The translations under genes and the position numbers were made by a program. Source: Mycolicibacterium flavescens (GTDB lineage: Bacteria > Actinomycetota > Actinomycetes > Mycobacteriales > Mycobacteriaceae). From it: DNA of 64,000 nt. Within the stretch, counting starts at the first letter, position 1; each line of letters starts with the position of its first letter. Shown piece after piece: positions 17,231 through 24,236 of the stretch. The DNA lies in NCBI RefSeq assembly GCF_001722335.1, contig NZ_MIHA01000017.1, positions 62,001-126,000 on the forward strand. The letters are read 5' to 3'. The notes below the pieces were generated by a model. That model saw nothing but the letters and a program-made list of their open reading frames with translations. It was not told the DNA's origin and searched no databases.

Positions 17231-17820
17231 GCGGGTTCGTCGCACCCGTGCGGCTCACCGGCGAGCGCTGGGTGATGCTGGAACCGCTGAGGCGCGAGCA
17301 TCTTCCGGAGATCGCGGCGGCCGCCGCCGACGGTGAACTCGGCCGGCTGTGGTTCACCGCGGCGCCGGCGCCTGAGCTGGTCGAGCAATGGGTCGACGGC
17401 AGGTTGGCGGTCGGAGCCCCCGGGAGCGGGTTGACGTTCGTCGTGCGCCGACTCGACGGCACACTGGTCGGGTCGTCGAGTTACATCAACGTCGACGCCG
17501 CGAACCGTCGACTCGAGATCGGCAACACCTGGTACGTGGCCGCCGCGCGCCGCAGCGGGGTCAATTCCGAAACCAAGCTGCTGATGCTGGGCCACGCATT
17601 CGACCAATTGGGCTGTGTCGCGGTCGAATTCCGTACCCACTTCTTCAACTTCACCAGCCGCGCGGCGATCGAGCGGCTCGGCGCGAAACTCGACGGAGTG
17701 CTGCGCAGCCACCAGGTGCTGGCCGACGGGTCGCGCCGCGACACCGTCGTGTACTCGATTCTCGACGTGGAGTGGCCGGCCGTGCGCAACAACCTGCGCT
17801 ACCGGATGAGCCGTTACTGA
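17227..17820 (+). CDS. GNAT acetyltransferase (RimJ/RimL-like)
   Basis: A 197-residue N-acetyltransferase that uses acetyl-CoA. It opens with V-R-L-T-G-E-R-W-V-M-L-E-P-L, typical of RimJ/RimL members, then shows R-R-L-E-I-G-N-T-W and the acceptor-side segment FNFTSRAAIERLGAKLDGVLR, where the N-x-x-S/A-x-x-A-x-x-x-L-G-A block matches motif B. GTG at 17227 overlaps the membrane protein stop. The acceptor substrate is unknown. Confidence 0.88.
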   Translation: MSGFVAPVRLTGERWVMLEPLRREHLPEIAAAAADGELGRLWFTAAPAPELVEQWVDGRLAVGAPGSGLTFVVRRLDGTLVGSSSYINVDAANRRLEIGNTWYVAAARRSGVNSETKLLMLGHAFDQLGCVAVEFRTHFFNFTSRAAIERLGAKLDGVLRSHQVLADGSRRDTVVYSILDVEWPAVRNNLRYRMSRY

Positions 17821-17872
17821 GACTGCGGACAGACCGCAACTCTCAGGGGGAGAACGCGATCTGTCCGCAGTC
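17821..17872. terminator. Bidirectional hairpin between convergent genes
   Basis: A perfect 13-base inverted repeat (GACTGCGGACAGA at 17821-17833 and its complement at 17860-17872) lies immediately after the GNAT stop and 12 bases before the hsp20 stop. There is no T tract. Its position between convergent genes suggests transcription termination in both directions. Confidence 0.6.
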
Positions 17873-17884
17873 TTGGTGTCGGGC

Positions 17885-18334
17885 TTACCCGGCCTCGACA
17901 GTCGTCGGTTCGATGGACTTCTGGTCACCGCTGACGGCGACCTCGATCTTGCGCGGCTTGGCGCGCTCGGCCATCGGGATCGTCACGCTGAGCACACCGT
18001 TCTCGTAGGTCGCCGAAATCGCCGATGCGTCAATGCCATCGCCGAGCGCGAGCTGGCGGCGGTAGGTACCGAAGAACCTCTCGTTGGCCAGCCACTGCAC
18101 GGACTCCTCGGACCGCGCGGTGCGATGCGCCGAGATCGTCAGGGTGCCGTTGTCGACGTTGACGTCCACCGAACCGGGGTCGACGCCCGGCAGATCGGCG
18201 GTCAGAAGATAGTGGTCGTCGACCTTGCACAGGTCCATCGGCATGAACCGCGGGGAACGATTCGACCCGGCCTGGTTGCTGAGGAGACCACGGGTCAGAG
18301 CATCAAAATCGCTGAACGGATCGAAACGAAGCAC
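17885..18334 (-). CDS. Small heat-shock protein, Hsp20/alpha-crystallin family
   Basis: A 149-residue cytosolic holdase chaperone that binds unfolding proteins and forms oligomers. The alpha-crystallin domain covers about residues 38-135, with Y-L-L-T-A-D-L-P-G-V, the F-F-G-T-Y-R-R segment and ENGVLSVTIP, the conserved G-V-L end block. The start is GTG with AGGAGGTGA eight bases upstream. A CIRCE operator at 18409-18435 and a short hairpin at 18362-18380 lie in the upstream region, so HrcA-type heat-shock repression is likely. Confidence 0.93.
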   Translation of the reverse strand: MLRFDPFSDFDALTRGLLSNQAGSNRSPRFMPMDLCKVDDHYLLTADLPGVDPGSVDVNVDNGTLTISAHRTARSEESVQWLANERFFGTYRRQLALGDGIDASAISATYENGVLSVTIPMAERAKPRKIEVAVSGDQKSIEPTTVEAG

Positions 18335-18361
18335 AGCAATTCACCTCCTATGTCATCCAGA

Positions 18362-18380
18362 GCCCGCCACCCTGGCGGGC
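18362..18380. other. Short perfect hairpin in the hsp20 leader
   Basis: An 8-base stem with a 3-base loop (GCCCGCCA, then CCC, then its complement) lies between the CIRCE element and the hsp20 ribosome site. It could terminate transcription of the upstream regulator gene or structure the hsp20 mRNA leader. It lacks a T run. Confidence 0.5.
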
Positions 18381-18408
18381 AGCCAAATCACTGTGCGCAC
18401 CTGCCAGT

Positions 18409-18435
18409 TTAGCACTCTCTGCCGGAGAGTGCTAG
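18409..18435. promoter_or_regulatory. CIRCE operator (HrcA-binding site)
   Basis: TTAGCACTC, nine spacer bases and GAGTGCTAG match the CIRCE consensus TTAGCACTC-N9-GAGTGCTAA at 17 of 18 arm positions. It lies 75 bases upstream of the hsp20 start codon. CIRCE is bound by the HrcA repressor, which is encoded elsewhere. The last bases overlap the stop codon (18432-18434) of the upstream HxlR-type gene. Confidence 0.92.
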
Positions 18436-19322
18436 TCCGATTCGGGAGTCGAGACGACCGAAATCGTCGTGCCGCGCAGAGCCCTCCGGCACCGGTCACA
18501 CGTCAGCACCGCGGTGAACCGGTGCCCGCAGGACGGGTGTTCCACGACGACGGCGGGCCCGTCCGGCGCCTCGTACCACCGCTGCGCCCACTGCAGCGCC
18601 GTGATCACCACCGCGAACAACGCGTAGCCCTTCTCGGTGGGTCGGTACCGGTTGTCGGCCGCGTCGAACACCTCGTTGGCGGTCAGGATCGACAACCGGT
18701 CGGCCACCGAACCCGGCGGTGCGCCCAGCTGTGACTGGAAGTCGGAGAACCGCCGGATGCCGACCAGGCCGGCCACCAGCAGCGCGAACCCCCAGCGGTT
18801 GCCCATCACGCTCATCGTCTGGGGGAAGAGGCCGGCGGCCGCGGACTCCGAGCGTCGCCGCGTCGACGACGGCGGAACCGACCGCGACCAGGATCCGCTC
18901 GGACCCCAGTGCGCGACAACATCTTCAGCCCCGACATCCGAGCCGCACGCCCGGCAGGTCACCACCGGGGAGCACTCGTCGCCGCATTCGAGGTGCTGCA
19001 TCCGCGGCAGCGGCGTGGCGTGATCGGGCACCCACCGTCGCTCCCACTCCCAGATCGACACCAGCACCGGCCACAGCGAGCGGCCCCGGGTCGTCGGCGG
19101 GTATTCGAACCGCGACGGTCGGGTGTGGTACTCGCGGCGGTCGAGGAGGCCTTCGTCGGTGAGCGCACGCAGCCGCGCGGTCATCACCGAGTTCGAGACC
19201 GGCAGGCGTGCCTTGAAGTCGCCGAAGCGTGTCGCTCCGAGCAGCGACTGCTGCATGACGAGCAGTGTCCACTCGTCGCCCAGCAGCCCCAGCATGCGGG
19301 CGACGGCATTCGGCGGCGGCAC
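18432..19322 (-). CDS. Double HxlR-type winged-helix transcriptional regulator
   Basis: A 296-residue protein containing two HxlR-like DNA-binding domains in tandem. The first (about residues 1-100) has LGLLGDEWTLLVMQQ and FGDFKARLPVSNSVMTARL; the second (about 160-250) has MSVMGNRWGFALLVAG and RFSDFQSQLGAPPGSVADRL. Each is followed by a Cys-rich tail with C-x2-C pairs (VTCRACGSD and LTCDRC), possible metal sites. Normal HxlR proteins are about 110 residues and dimeric, so this looks like a fused dimer. GTG at 19322 directly abuts the stop of the carotenoid oxygenase gene, so the two form an operon. Confidence 0.85.
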   Translation of the reverse strand: MPPPNAVARMLGLLGDEWTLLVMQQSLLGATRFGDFKARLPVSNSVMTARLRALTDEGLLDRREYHTRPSRFEYPPTTRGRSLWPVLVSIWEWERRWVPDHATPLPRMQHLECGDECSPVVTCRACGSDVGAEDVVAHWGPSGSWSRSVPPSSTRRRSESAAAGLFPQTMSVMGNRWGFALLVAGLVGIRRFSDFQSQLGAPPGSVADRLSILTANEVFDAADNRYRPTEKGYALFAVVITALQWAQRWYEAPDGPAVVVEHPSCGHRFTAVLTCDRCRRALRGTTISVVSTPESD

Positions 19323-20843
19323 CTACAGGCCGACGGCCGCGGCCGCCGAATCGGTCTCCCGCCACCGCCGCAGTTCGGCACCCGGCGCCCAGGTCGAGTG
19401 GGTGCCGCTCGAGATCCGTTCGGGTAGAGGAAGTTTGCACACCGGGCCGTCGGCGACGCGGGCGGCGTCGAACACCAGGCAATAGGAGGCGTCGGCGTTC
19501 ATGTCGGTGGTGAGGGTGATCAGGTAACCGCCGTCCTCGGTGGTGCCGCCCACGCGCGGAGCCATCGCGGTCTCGCTGCCGTACACGCCGTCGTCGAACA
19601 TGAACCGCTGCTCGGCGCCGGTGTGCAGGTCGTGCTTGACCAGGCCGTCGAACAGGAACCACCCGGGCTTGCCGGTGGCGGCGTAGGCGTAGCGGTACGG
19701 GGCGCCCGCGTAGCCGGCATTGATCATCCCGAACTCGGTGATCGAGTCGGTCAGCTGTTCCTCGGTGGTCGTGCCGGTGACGAGGTTGAACCGCCAGCGG
19801 TGCAGCCGGGTCTGCAGGCGGTCGAGCGCCAGGAAGCGAAAGGCTCGCTGCCACTTGGATCCGGCACCGGTATCGACCGGGTTGGGGTCGCCTTCGTAGA
19901 AGCCGTCGAGGACGATCTCGTCGCCGTCCTCGTAGGCGTTGGTGAAGTGCAGGACGAAGGTCGGGTCAGCCTCGAACCACCGGATGTCGTCCGGCCGGCC
20001 GCGACGCGGGATGACGGCGAAGCGTGACGGCATGTCCGGGTGGAAGCCGGGGAAGTGGATGTCGGCCTTCAGCAGCGCGGGATCCCAGAACATCGGGAAG
20101 TCGTTGAGGATCGCGTAGTTCTCGGTGAACGCCATGTCGTGGGGCAGCCGTGGGCCGGGCAGCGGCACGTCGGTCAGGTGCACCAGGTGGTCGTCGCGGT
20201 CGACGACGCCGTAGCGCAGGTACGGCGCCTGCTTGCTGTAGGAGAAGAACAGCAGCTCGCCGGTGCGGTCGTCGACCTTGGGGTGCGCGGACACGCCCCA
20301 GCCGGTGGGGAACCGGCCGTGCCAGTCCTGCTTGCCGAGGGTGTCGCCGGTGAACGGGTCGACGCGGTACAGGTCGCCGCACTGGTAGTGGCTGGTCAGC
20401 GCGACACCGCGGTGCACGGTCACGTCGGTGCTCGACGCGTCCTTCATCAGGGTCCGCGCGCCCCAGCCGTAGTCCCGCTTGGCCAGTTCGATCGGCTCGG
20501 CCAGCCCCGGCCAGAGCGGGCCGCCGGCCGCGTTCTCCTCGACGAAGCTGTCGGTCTGGACGAATCGGTTGCGGTAGAAGGCTTTTCCGTCGCGGAAGCC
20601 GACGATGTGGATCATGCCGTCGCCGTCGAACGGGTGGTAGAACTTCAGCGCCGGATGCAGCGGGTTCTCGGTGTTGCGCAGATACACGCCGTCGAGGTCG
20701 CGGGGAATCTCACCCGCCACCGGGGTGAGGTCATCGGCGTCCCACTCGGTGGTCTGCGGGCGCCACGGCCCGGTGCGGTAGGGGTGGTCGTCGTCGTCGG
20801 GCAGCGTCGAGAGGTACTTGCCGACGAGGTCCACGGTTGCCAT
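19323..20843 (-). CDS. Carotenoid oxygenase family protein (RPE65/CCD)
   Basis: A 506-residue non-haem Fe(II) dioxygenase that cleaves double bonds of carotenoids, stilbenes or lignin-like alkenes. Family marks are G-V-Y-L-R-N-T-E-N-P near residue 55, HPFDGDGM, SAHPKVD for one His ligand, LPHDMAFTENY for the next, and THSTWAPG near the C-terminus. Length is normal. The gene is followed at zero distance by the double HxlR regulator. The 194-base gap upstream (20844-21037) is shared with the divergent GAF-ANTAR gene. Substrate cannot be told from sequence. Confidence 0.92.
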   Translation of the reverse strand: MATVDLVGKYLSTLPDDDDHPYRTGPWRPQTTEWDADDLTPVAGEIPRDLDGVYLRNTENPLHPALKFYHPFDGDGMIHIVGFRDGKAFYRNRFVQTDSFVEENAAGGPLWPGLAEPIELAKRDYGWGARTLMKDASSTDVTVHRGVALTSHYQCGDLYRVDPFTGDTLGKQDWHGRFPTGWGVSAHPKVDDRTGELLFFSYSKQAPYLRYGVVDRDDHLVHLTDVPLPGPRLPHDMAFTENYAILNDFPMFWDPALLKADIHFPGFHPDMPSRFAVIPRRGRPDDIRWFEADPTFVLHFTNAYEDGDEIVLDGFYEGDPNPVDTGAGSKWQRAFRFLALDRLQTRLHRWRFNLVTGTTTEEQLTDSITEFGMINAGYAGAPYRYAYAATGKPGWFLFDGLVKHDLHTGAEQRFMFDDGVYGSETAMAPRVGGTTEDGGYLITLTTDMNADASYCLVFDAARVADGPVCKLPLPERISSGTHSTWAPGAELRRWRETDSAAAAVGL

Positions 20844-21037
20844 GCACAGACGCTACTACAACTAACAGAGTGACTCGGCCGGGTACGCGAGGCGGCCCCG
20901 CCGGCTCTGAGCTGAACCGACGAGACCTCAACAGACGTGGCGGTCGACCGCCGCGGCTGTCTGCACCCGAGATGCCCAACCTGTCCGAGATGCAAACAAT
21001 CGTGTACATCGCGGTCGGTTCGGGAAGACTGCGGGTT

Positions 21038-21727
21038 ATGGCGCAAGTGGCAAGCCACGATCTGGCGAACCGGATGGCCGAGCTAGCTCGGTCGACGGCT
21101 GCCCCGCGCAGCGTGGAGCAGGTACTCGAGGACGTGACCTCGACCGCGCGGGAACTGATGCCGGGCGCCGACGCCGTCGGCGTGCTGCTGATCGGCAAGG
21201 GCGGTGACTTCGAATCGCTGGCGGGCACCTCCGAGTTGCCGCACACGCTGGACGAGATCCAGATGAAGTACCGGGAAGGGCCGTGTGTGGATGCCGCGCT
21301 CGGCGAGACGGTTCTGCGGACCGACGACTTCCGGACCGACGAGCGCTGGCGACGGTACGGGGCGGCCGCCGTGGAGTACGGCGTGTTCAGCGGGCTGTCG
21401 ATCAAGCTCTACACGGCCGAACGCACCGCCGGCGCGCTGAACATGTTCGGCATGAAGCCGAACGCGTTCAATGCCGAGGACGAGACGATCGGCGCGGTGC
21501 TGGCCGCGCACGCCGCGGCCGCGCTGCTGGCCAGCAAGGAAGGTGAGCAGCTGAAGTCGGCGATGACAACGCGCGACCGCATCGGCCAGGCCAAGGGCAT
21601 CATCATGGAGCGCTACGGCGTCGACGACGTGCGCGCATTCGAGATGCTCAAACAGTTGTCGCAGGACAGCAACACCAAGCTCGCCGACATCGCCCAGCGG
21701 GTGATCGACACCCGCACGGGTGCGTGA
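21038..21727 (+). CDS. GAF-ANTAR RNA-binding regulator
   Basis: A 229-residue protein with an N-terminal GAF sensory domain (about 20-160; M-K-Y-R-E-G-P-C-V-D-A is a typical GAF block) and a C-terminal ANTAR domain (about 172-225; DRIGQAKGIIMERYG). ANTAR proteins bind paired hexaloop RNA hairpins and act by antitermination. The ATG at 21038 was chosen as the first codon giving a normal GAF N-terminus; the open frame extends further upstream to 20837 without conserved sequence. Its ligand and RNA targets are unknown. A terminator follows. Confidence 0.88.
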   Translation: MAQVASHDLANRMAELARSTAAPRSVEQVLEDVTSTARELMPGADAVGVLLIGKGGDFESLAGTSELPHTLDEIQMKYREGPCVDAALGETVLRTDDFRTDERWRRYGAAAVEYGVFSGLSIKLYTAERTAGALNMFGMKPNAFNAEDETIGAVLAAHAAAALLASKEGEQLKSAMTTRDRIGQAKGIIMERYGVDDVRAFEMLKQLSQDSNTKLADIAQRVIDTRTGA

Positions 21728-21803
21728 GGCGGCGAAAAAAATCTTGAAATGTAGGGAAACACCGGATTCCTCTGGCCGTCGTTGGGAATACGGTTTGTGA
21801 GGT

Positions 21804-21845
21804 CGGCCCGCCCCCTGATGACCTCCAGGTGGCGGGCCGCTTTTT
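21804..21845 (+). terminator. Rho-independent-like terminator
   Basis: CGGCCCGCC (21804-21812) pairs with GGCGGGCCG (21831-21839) and is followed by C and five T residues. It lies 77 bases after the GAF-ANTAR stop and ends next to the stop of the convergent hydrolase gene. Confidence 0.75.
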
Positions 21846-21848
21846 CGG

Positions 21849-23567
21849 CTATTGCGCCGGTGCCGAGTTGTCGTCCACGACGGTGTGGGGCAGTAGGCCG
21901 AGCTGGCGATAGATGTCGCGGCGTACCAACGGCGCGGCGGAGTTGACCGGCAGGCCCGAGATCGGCCAGTCGTGATACTGCCCTCGGCCCACCACCATCG
22001 AGATCGGCGCGCCGATGTCGACCGCGCGCTCATACAACCGCACGTTGCCGGGCAACACCATCTCCTCGGTCCCGATGTAGATCGTGGTCGGCGGCAGTGC
22101 CTGCAGGACCTCGGTCTCCATGTGCAACGGGCCTATCCGCGGGTCATTGTTGACGACGCCGTCGAAGGAGTGCACGCCCTTGGAGAAGTAGGCGATGGTG
22201 GTGGCGTCGAAGAACGGGTCGTCGATGCCCCAGTCCTCGTCCTCGTCCGAGAAGGTGGCCTGGCCGGAGATCACGACCATGCTCGCCGGCAGTTCCTCGC
22301 CCCGCAGGATCAGTACCCGCACAGCGGAAAACGCGTAGGTGTATCCGGCTGAGTCGGCGTAGATACTGACGTTCTCGGCGCCGCGCTCGTCGATCACATG
22401 CGAGATGTAGTCCGCCATCTTGGGTGTGACGTTGAGTATGGAACCCGCCTCGGTCCTCCCCAGCGGGTAGATCGGCACGAGCACCGTCGCTCCGGTGTCA
22501 CGCGCCATCTGCGTGTAATCGAACCAGTGCAACAGATTCGGCTGGAAGATGAAACCGCCGCCGTGGATCGCGACCACGGTGGCGCCGGTCGGCTCGGGCG
22601 GTTCGAATTCCCAAACCTTCCAGACCTCTCCCGGCGATACCTCGAACTCCATCTGACGGGCGTTCAACCCGAACGTGAGGAAGAACGGGGGATTCTCGCT
22701 GGCGATCAGCCCCCCGAAGATGGCGGCGAAGGGGATCCCGAAGAAACCGGTGATGTCGCGGATCACCCGCAGGCCGGCGACCGTCAACTGGTCGATGATC
22801 GTCGGTGGCGGCGTGTAGGTCAGGGAGTTCTCGACTACCTGCGGTGCGGCTGGTTCCTCGGCAGCCGGGGTCGGCGCCGTTTCGAACTCGCGTCGCGCGA
22901 ACGCCAACAATGACCACGCGGCCGGCGCGCCGGCAGGTGATACCGGCGCGCTGTCGGCAGCCGATGGATCGAGCAACCCGCCGAGCGCAGCGGACACCGC
23001 AACGGCAATCCGCTCCACGGGGGCGTTCTCGGCGTCGTCGTGCGATGAATTGTCCCTCCTAACAGGCGGATTCGCCACAGGAACAGCTTCGACCACCACC
23101 GTCAGCGGCGACGTTGCAACGCTGGGCGTGGGTGTCGTCGGTGCGGTGAGGTCAGGGTCGTGAACGTCCGGTGCAGGCGCCGAAACGCTCGCCGCGGCGG
23201 ACGACGGGGGTTCCGAAGTCCGCGTCTGACGCGTCGTGAAGCTGCTGTCCAGCGGTGACTTCTTGTTGCGCTGGGGCGCCGCCACGGACTTCGATGCCGC
23301 TGGTTCGGTGTCGGAGGGCTCGGTCGACGGTGTGGTCGACGAGGGTGTGCGGATGCTCGGGGAATCATCGGTCTCGACGTCAGTGTTCGGGGCGTCCGGC
23401 GTCGTCTGTGCGGCAGCGCTTGTCGAGGGTTCCGACGGGGAGTCGGCTGAGGCTGTTGACGATGAATCGGATGACGAGTCTGGCGAATCGGCGCGCGCGA
23501 GCCCGGGCCCGGACAGCACAGCCATCCCGACGCTCAGCGCGATAATCAGTCCAGCAAATCGGCCCAT
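21849..23567 (-). CDS. Exported alpha/beta hydrolase with Ser/Pro-rich linker
   Basis: A 572-residue protein. Residues 1-27 form a signal peptide (MGRFAGLIIALSVGM, then an A-R-A cleavage site). Residues about 28-220 are a low-complexity Ser/Thr/Pro/Asp-rich segment. The C-terminal half is an alpha/beta hydrolase of the hormone-sensitive-lipase group, with the oxyanion motif HGGGF and a nucleophile motif YADSAGY (usually G-D-S-A-G). It is likely an exported or wall-associated esterase. The start at 23567 gives the signal peptide; an in-frame extension to 23705 would bury it. Confidence 0.85.
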   Translation of the reverse strand: MGRFAGLIIALSVGMAVLSGPGLARADSPDSSSDSSSTASADSPSEPSTSAAAQTTPDAPNTDVETDDSPSIRTPSSTTPSTEPSDTEPAASKSVAAPQRNKKSPLDSSFTTRQTRTSEPPSSAAASVSAPAPDVHDPDLTAPTTPTPSVATSPLTVVVEAVPVANPPVRRDNSSHDDAENAPVERIAVAVSAALGGLLDPSAADSAPVSPAGAPAAWSLLAFARREFETAPTPAAEEPAAPQVVENSLTYTPPPTIIDQLTVAGLRVIRDITGFFGIPFAAIFGGLIASENPPFFLTFGLNARQMEFEVSPGEVWKVWEFEPPEPTGATVVAIHGGGFIFQPNLLHWFDYTQMARDTGATVLVPIYPLGRTEAGSILNVTPKMADYISHVIDERGAENVSIYADSAGYTYAFSAVRVLILRGEELPASMVVISGQATFSDEDEDWGIDDPFFDATTIAYFSKGVHSFDGVVNNDPRIGPLHMETEVLQALPPTTIYIGTEEMVLPGNVRLYERAVDIGAPISMVVGRGQYHDWPISGLPVNSAAPLVRRDIYRQLGLLPHTVVDDNSAPAQ

Positions 23568-23789
23568 ACCCGGCACCGCCCCTCTGACTGGGATTAGTCC
23601 GCACGATAACAACCGCGGTGGCAAATGAGAACAGGTCAGGCGGAGTCTGACGGCCTGGTCAAATGCCGGCGACCGCACACCGACGGCGGATGTGCGAGAG
23701 TGCACCCGTCGTCTGGTATCGGCTTGTCAGACAGCAGATTTCGGGTGAGATGACACGGACACCATCGGCCGACCTGCAAAAAGAAAAAG

Positions 23790-23862
23790 TGCCCCCGGCA
23801 GGATTCGAACCTGCGACACCGGCTTTAGGAGAGCCGTGCTCTATCCCCTGAGCTACGGGGGC
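23790..23862 (-). tRNA. tRNA-Arg (anticodon CCT)
   Basis: A complete 73-base cloverleaf. The acceptor stem GCCCCCG pairs with CGGGGGC, followed by discriminator A; the D arm is GCTC...GAGC; the anticodon arm is CGGCT-CTCCTAA-AGCCG, giving anticodon CCT; the T arm is GCAGG-TTCGAAT-CCTGC. It reads the rare Arg codon AGG. CCA is not encoded. Confidence 0.97.
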
Positions 23863-23877
23863 GCAACGGCTCGCAGC

Positions 23878-24150
23878 TTACCGCCTGGGTTGCTGCAGCA
23901 GCGACGACCATTCGTAGCGGGCCGCCCAGCCGGCGTCACCCTCGACGTCGACACCTTCGGCCAGCCCCACCAGCGCGGCGGCCAGCTCCAGCGTGGGCAC
24001 CCGGTGCCGCTTCGCCGCGTCGACGATCTCGGCGAACGCCTCTTCGACCCGGCAGCGACGCAGCGCCACCACCACGCCCTCAGCGCGCTCCAGCATCCGA
24101 ACGCCCCAGTTCACGCGGTCGCCGACGACCATGCCGGGATTCATGACCAT
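23878..24150 (-). CDS. ANTAR-only small protein
   Basis: A 90-residue protein consisting almost entirely of an ANTAR domain (MLERAEGVVVALRRCRVEEAF, then A-A-K-R-H-R and a terminal L-A-A-A-L-V), without GAF, PAS or receiver. The typical A-x-G-x-x-M core is A-E-G-V-V-V. It should bind RNA, with no obvious signal input. ATG at 24150 has GGGA about eight bases upstream; TTG at 24156 is an alternative. It lies just upstream of the tRNA-Arg gene on the same strand. Confidence 0.75.
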   Translation of the reverse strand: MVMNPGMVVGDRVNWGVRMLERAEGVVVALRRCRVEEAFAEIVDAAKRHRVPTLELAAALVGLAEGVDVEGDAGWAARYEWSSLLQQPRR

Positions 24151-24189
24151 GATCAATTCCCGTTCACGTCCGGCCCAAACCTGCCGTCG

Positions 24190-24214
24190 ATTACGCTACG
24201 AGCAGTACCGTAAT
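24190..24214. promoter_or_regulatory. Palindromic operator candidate upstream of monooxygenase gene
   Basis: ATTACGCTAC (24190-24199), five spacer bases and GTACCGTAAT (24205-24214) form an inverted repeat matching at 9 of 10 positions. It ends 22 bases before the monooxygenase GTG, where a TetR-family repressor could block the promoter. No TetR gene is adjacent. Confidence 0.6.
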
Positions 24215-24236
24215 AATCCCGGTGAGAGGACACGAC

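Noticed and set aside
21010..21040. SigF-like promoter (GGTTC then GGGTTA) before the GAF-ANTAR gene
   Set aside because: The -10 would overlap the start codon, so transcription could not include it, and the -35 match is weak.
23790..23862. Attachment site for an integrated element at tRNA-Arg
   Set aside because: No integrase gene or repeated tRNA end was seen on either side.
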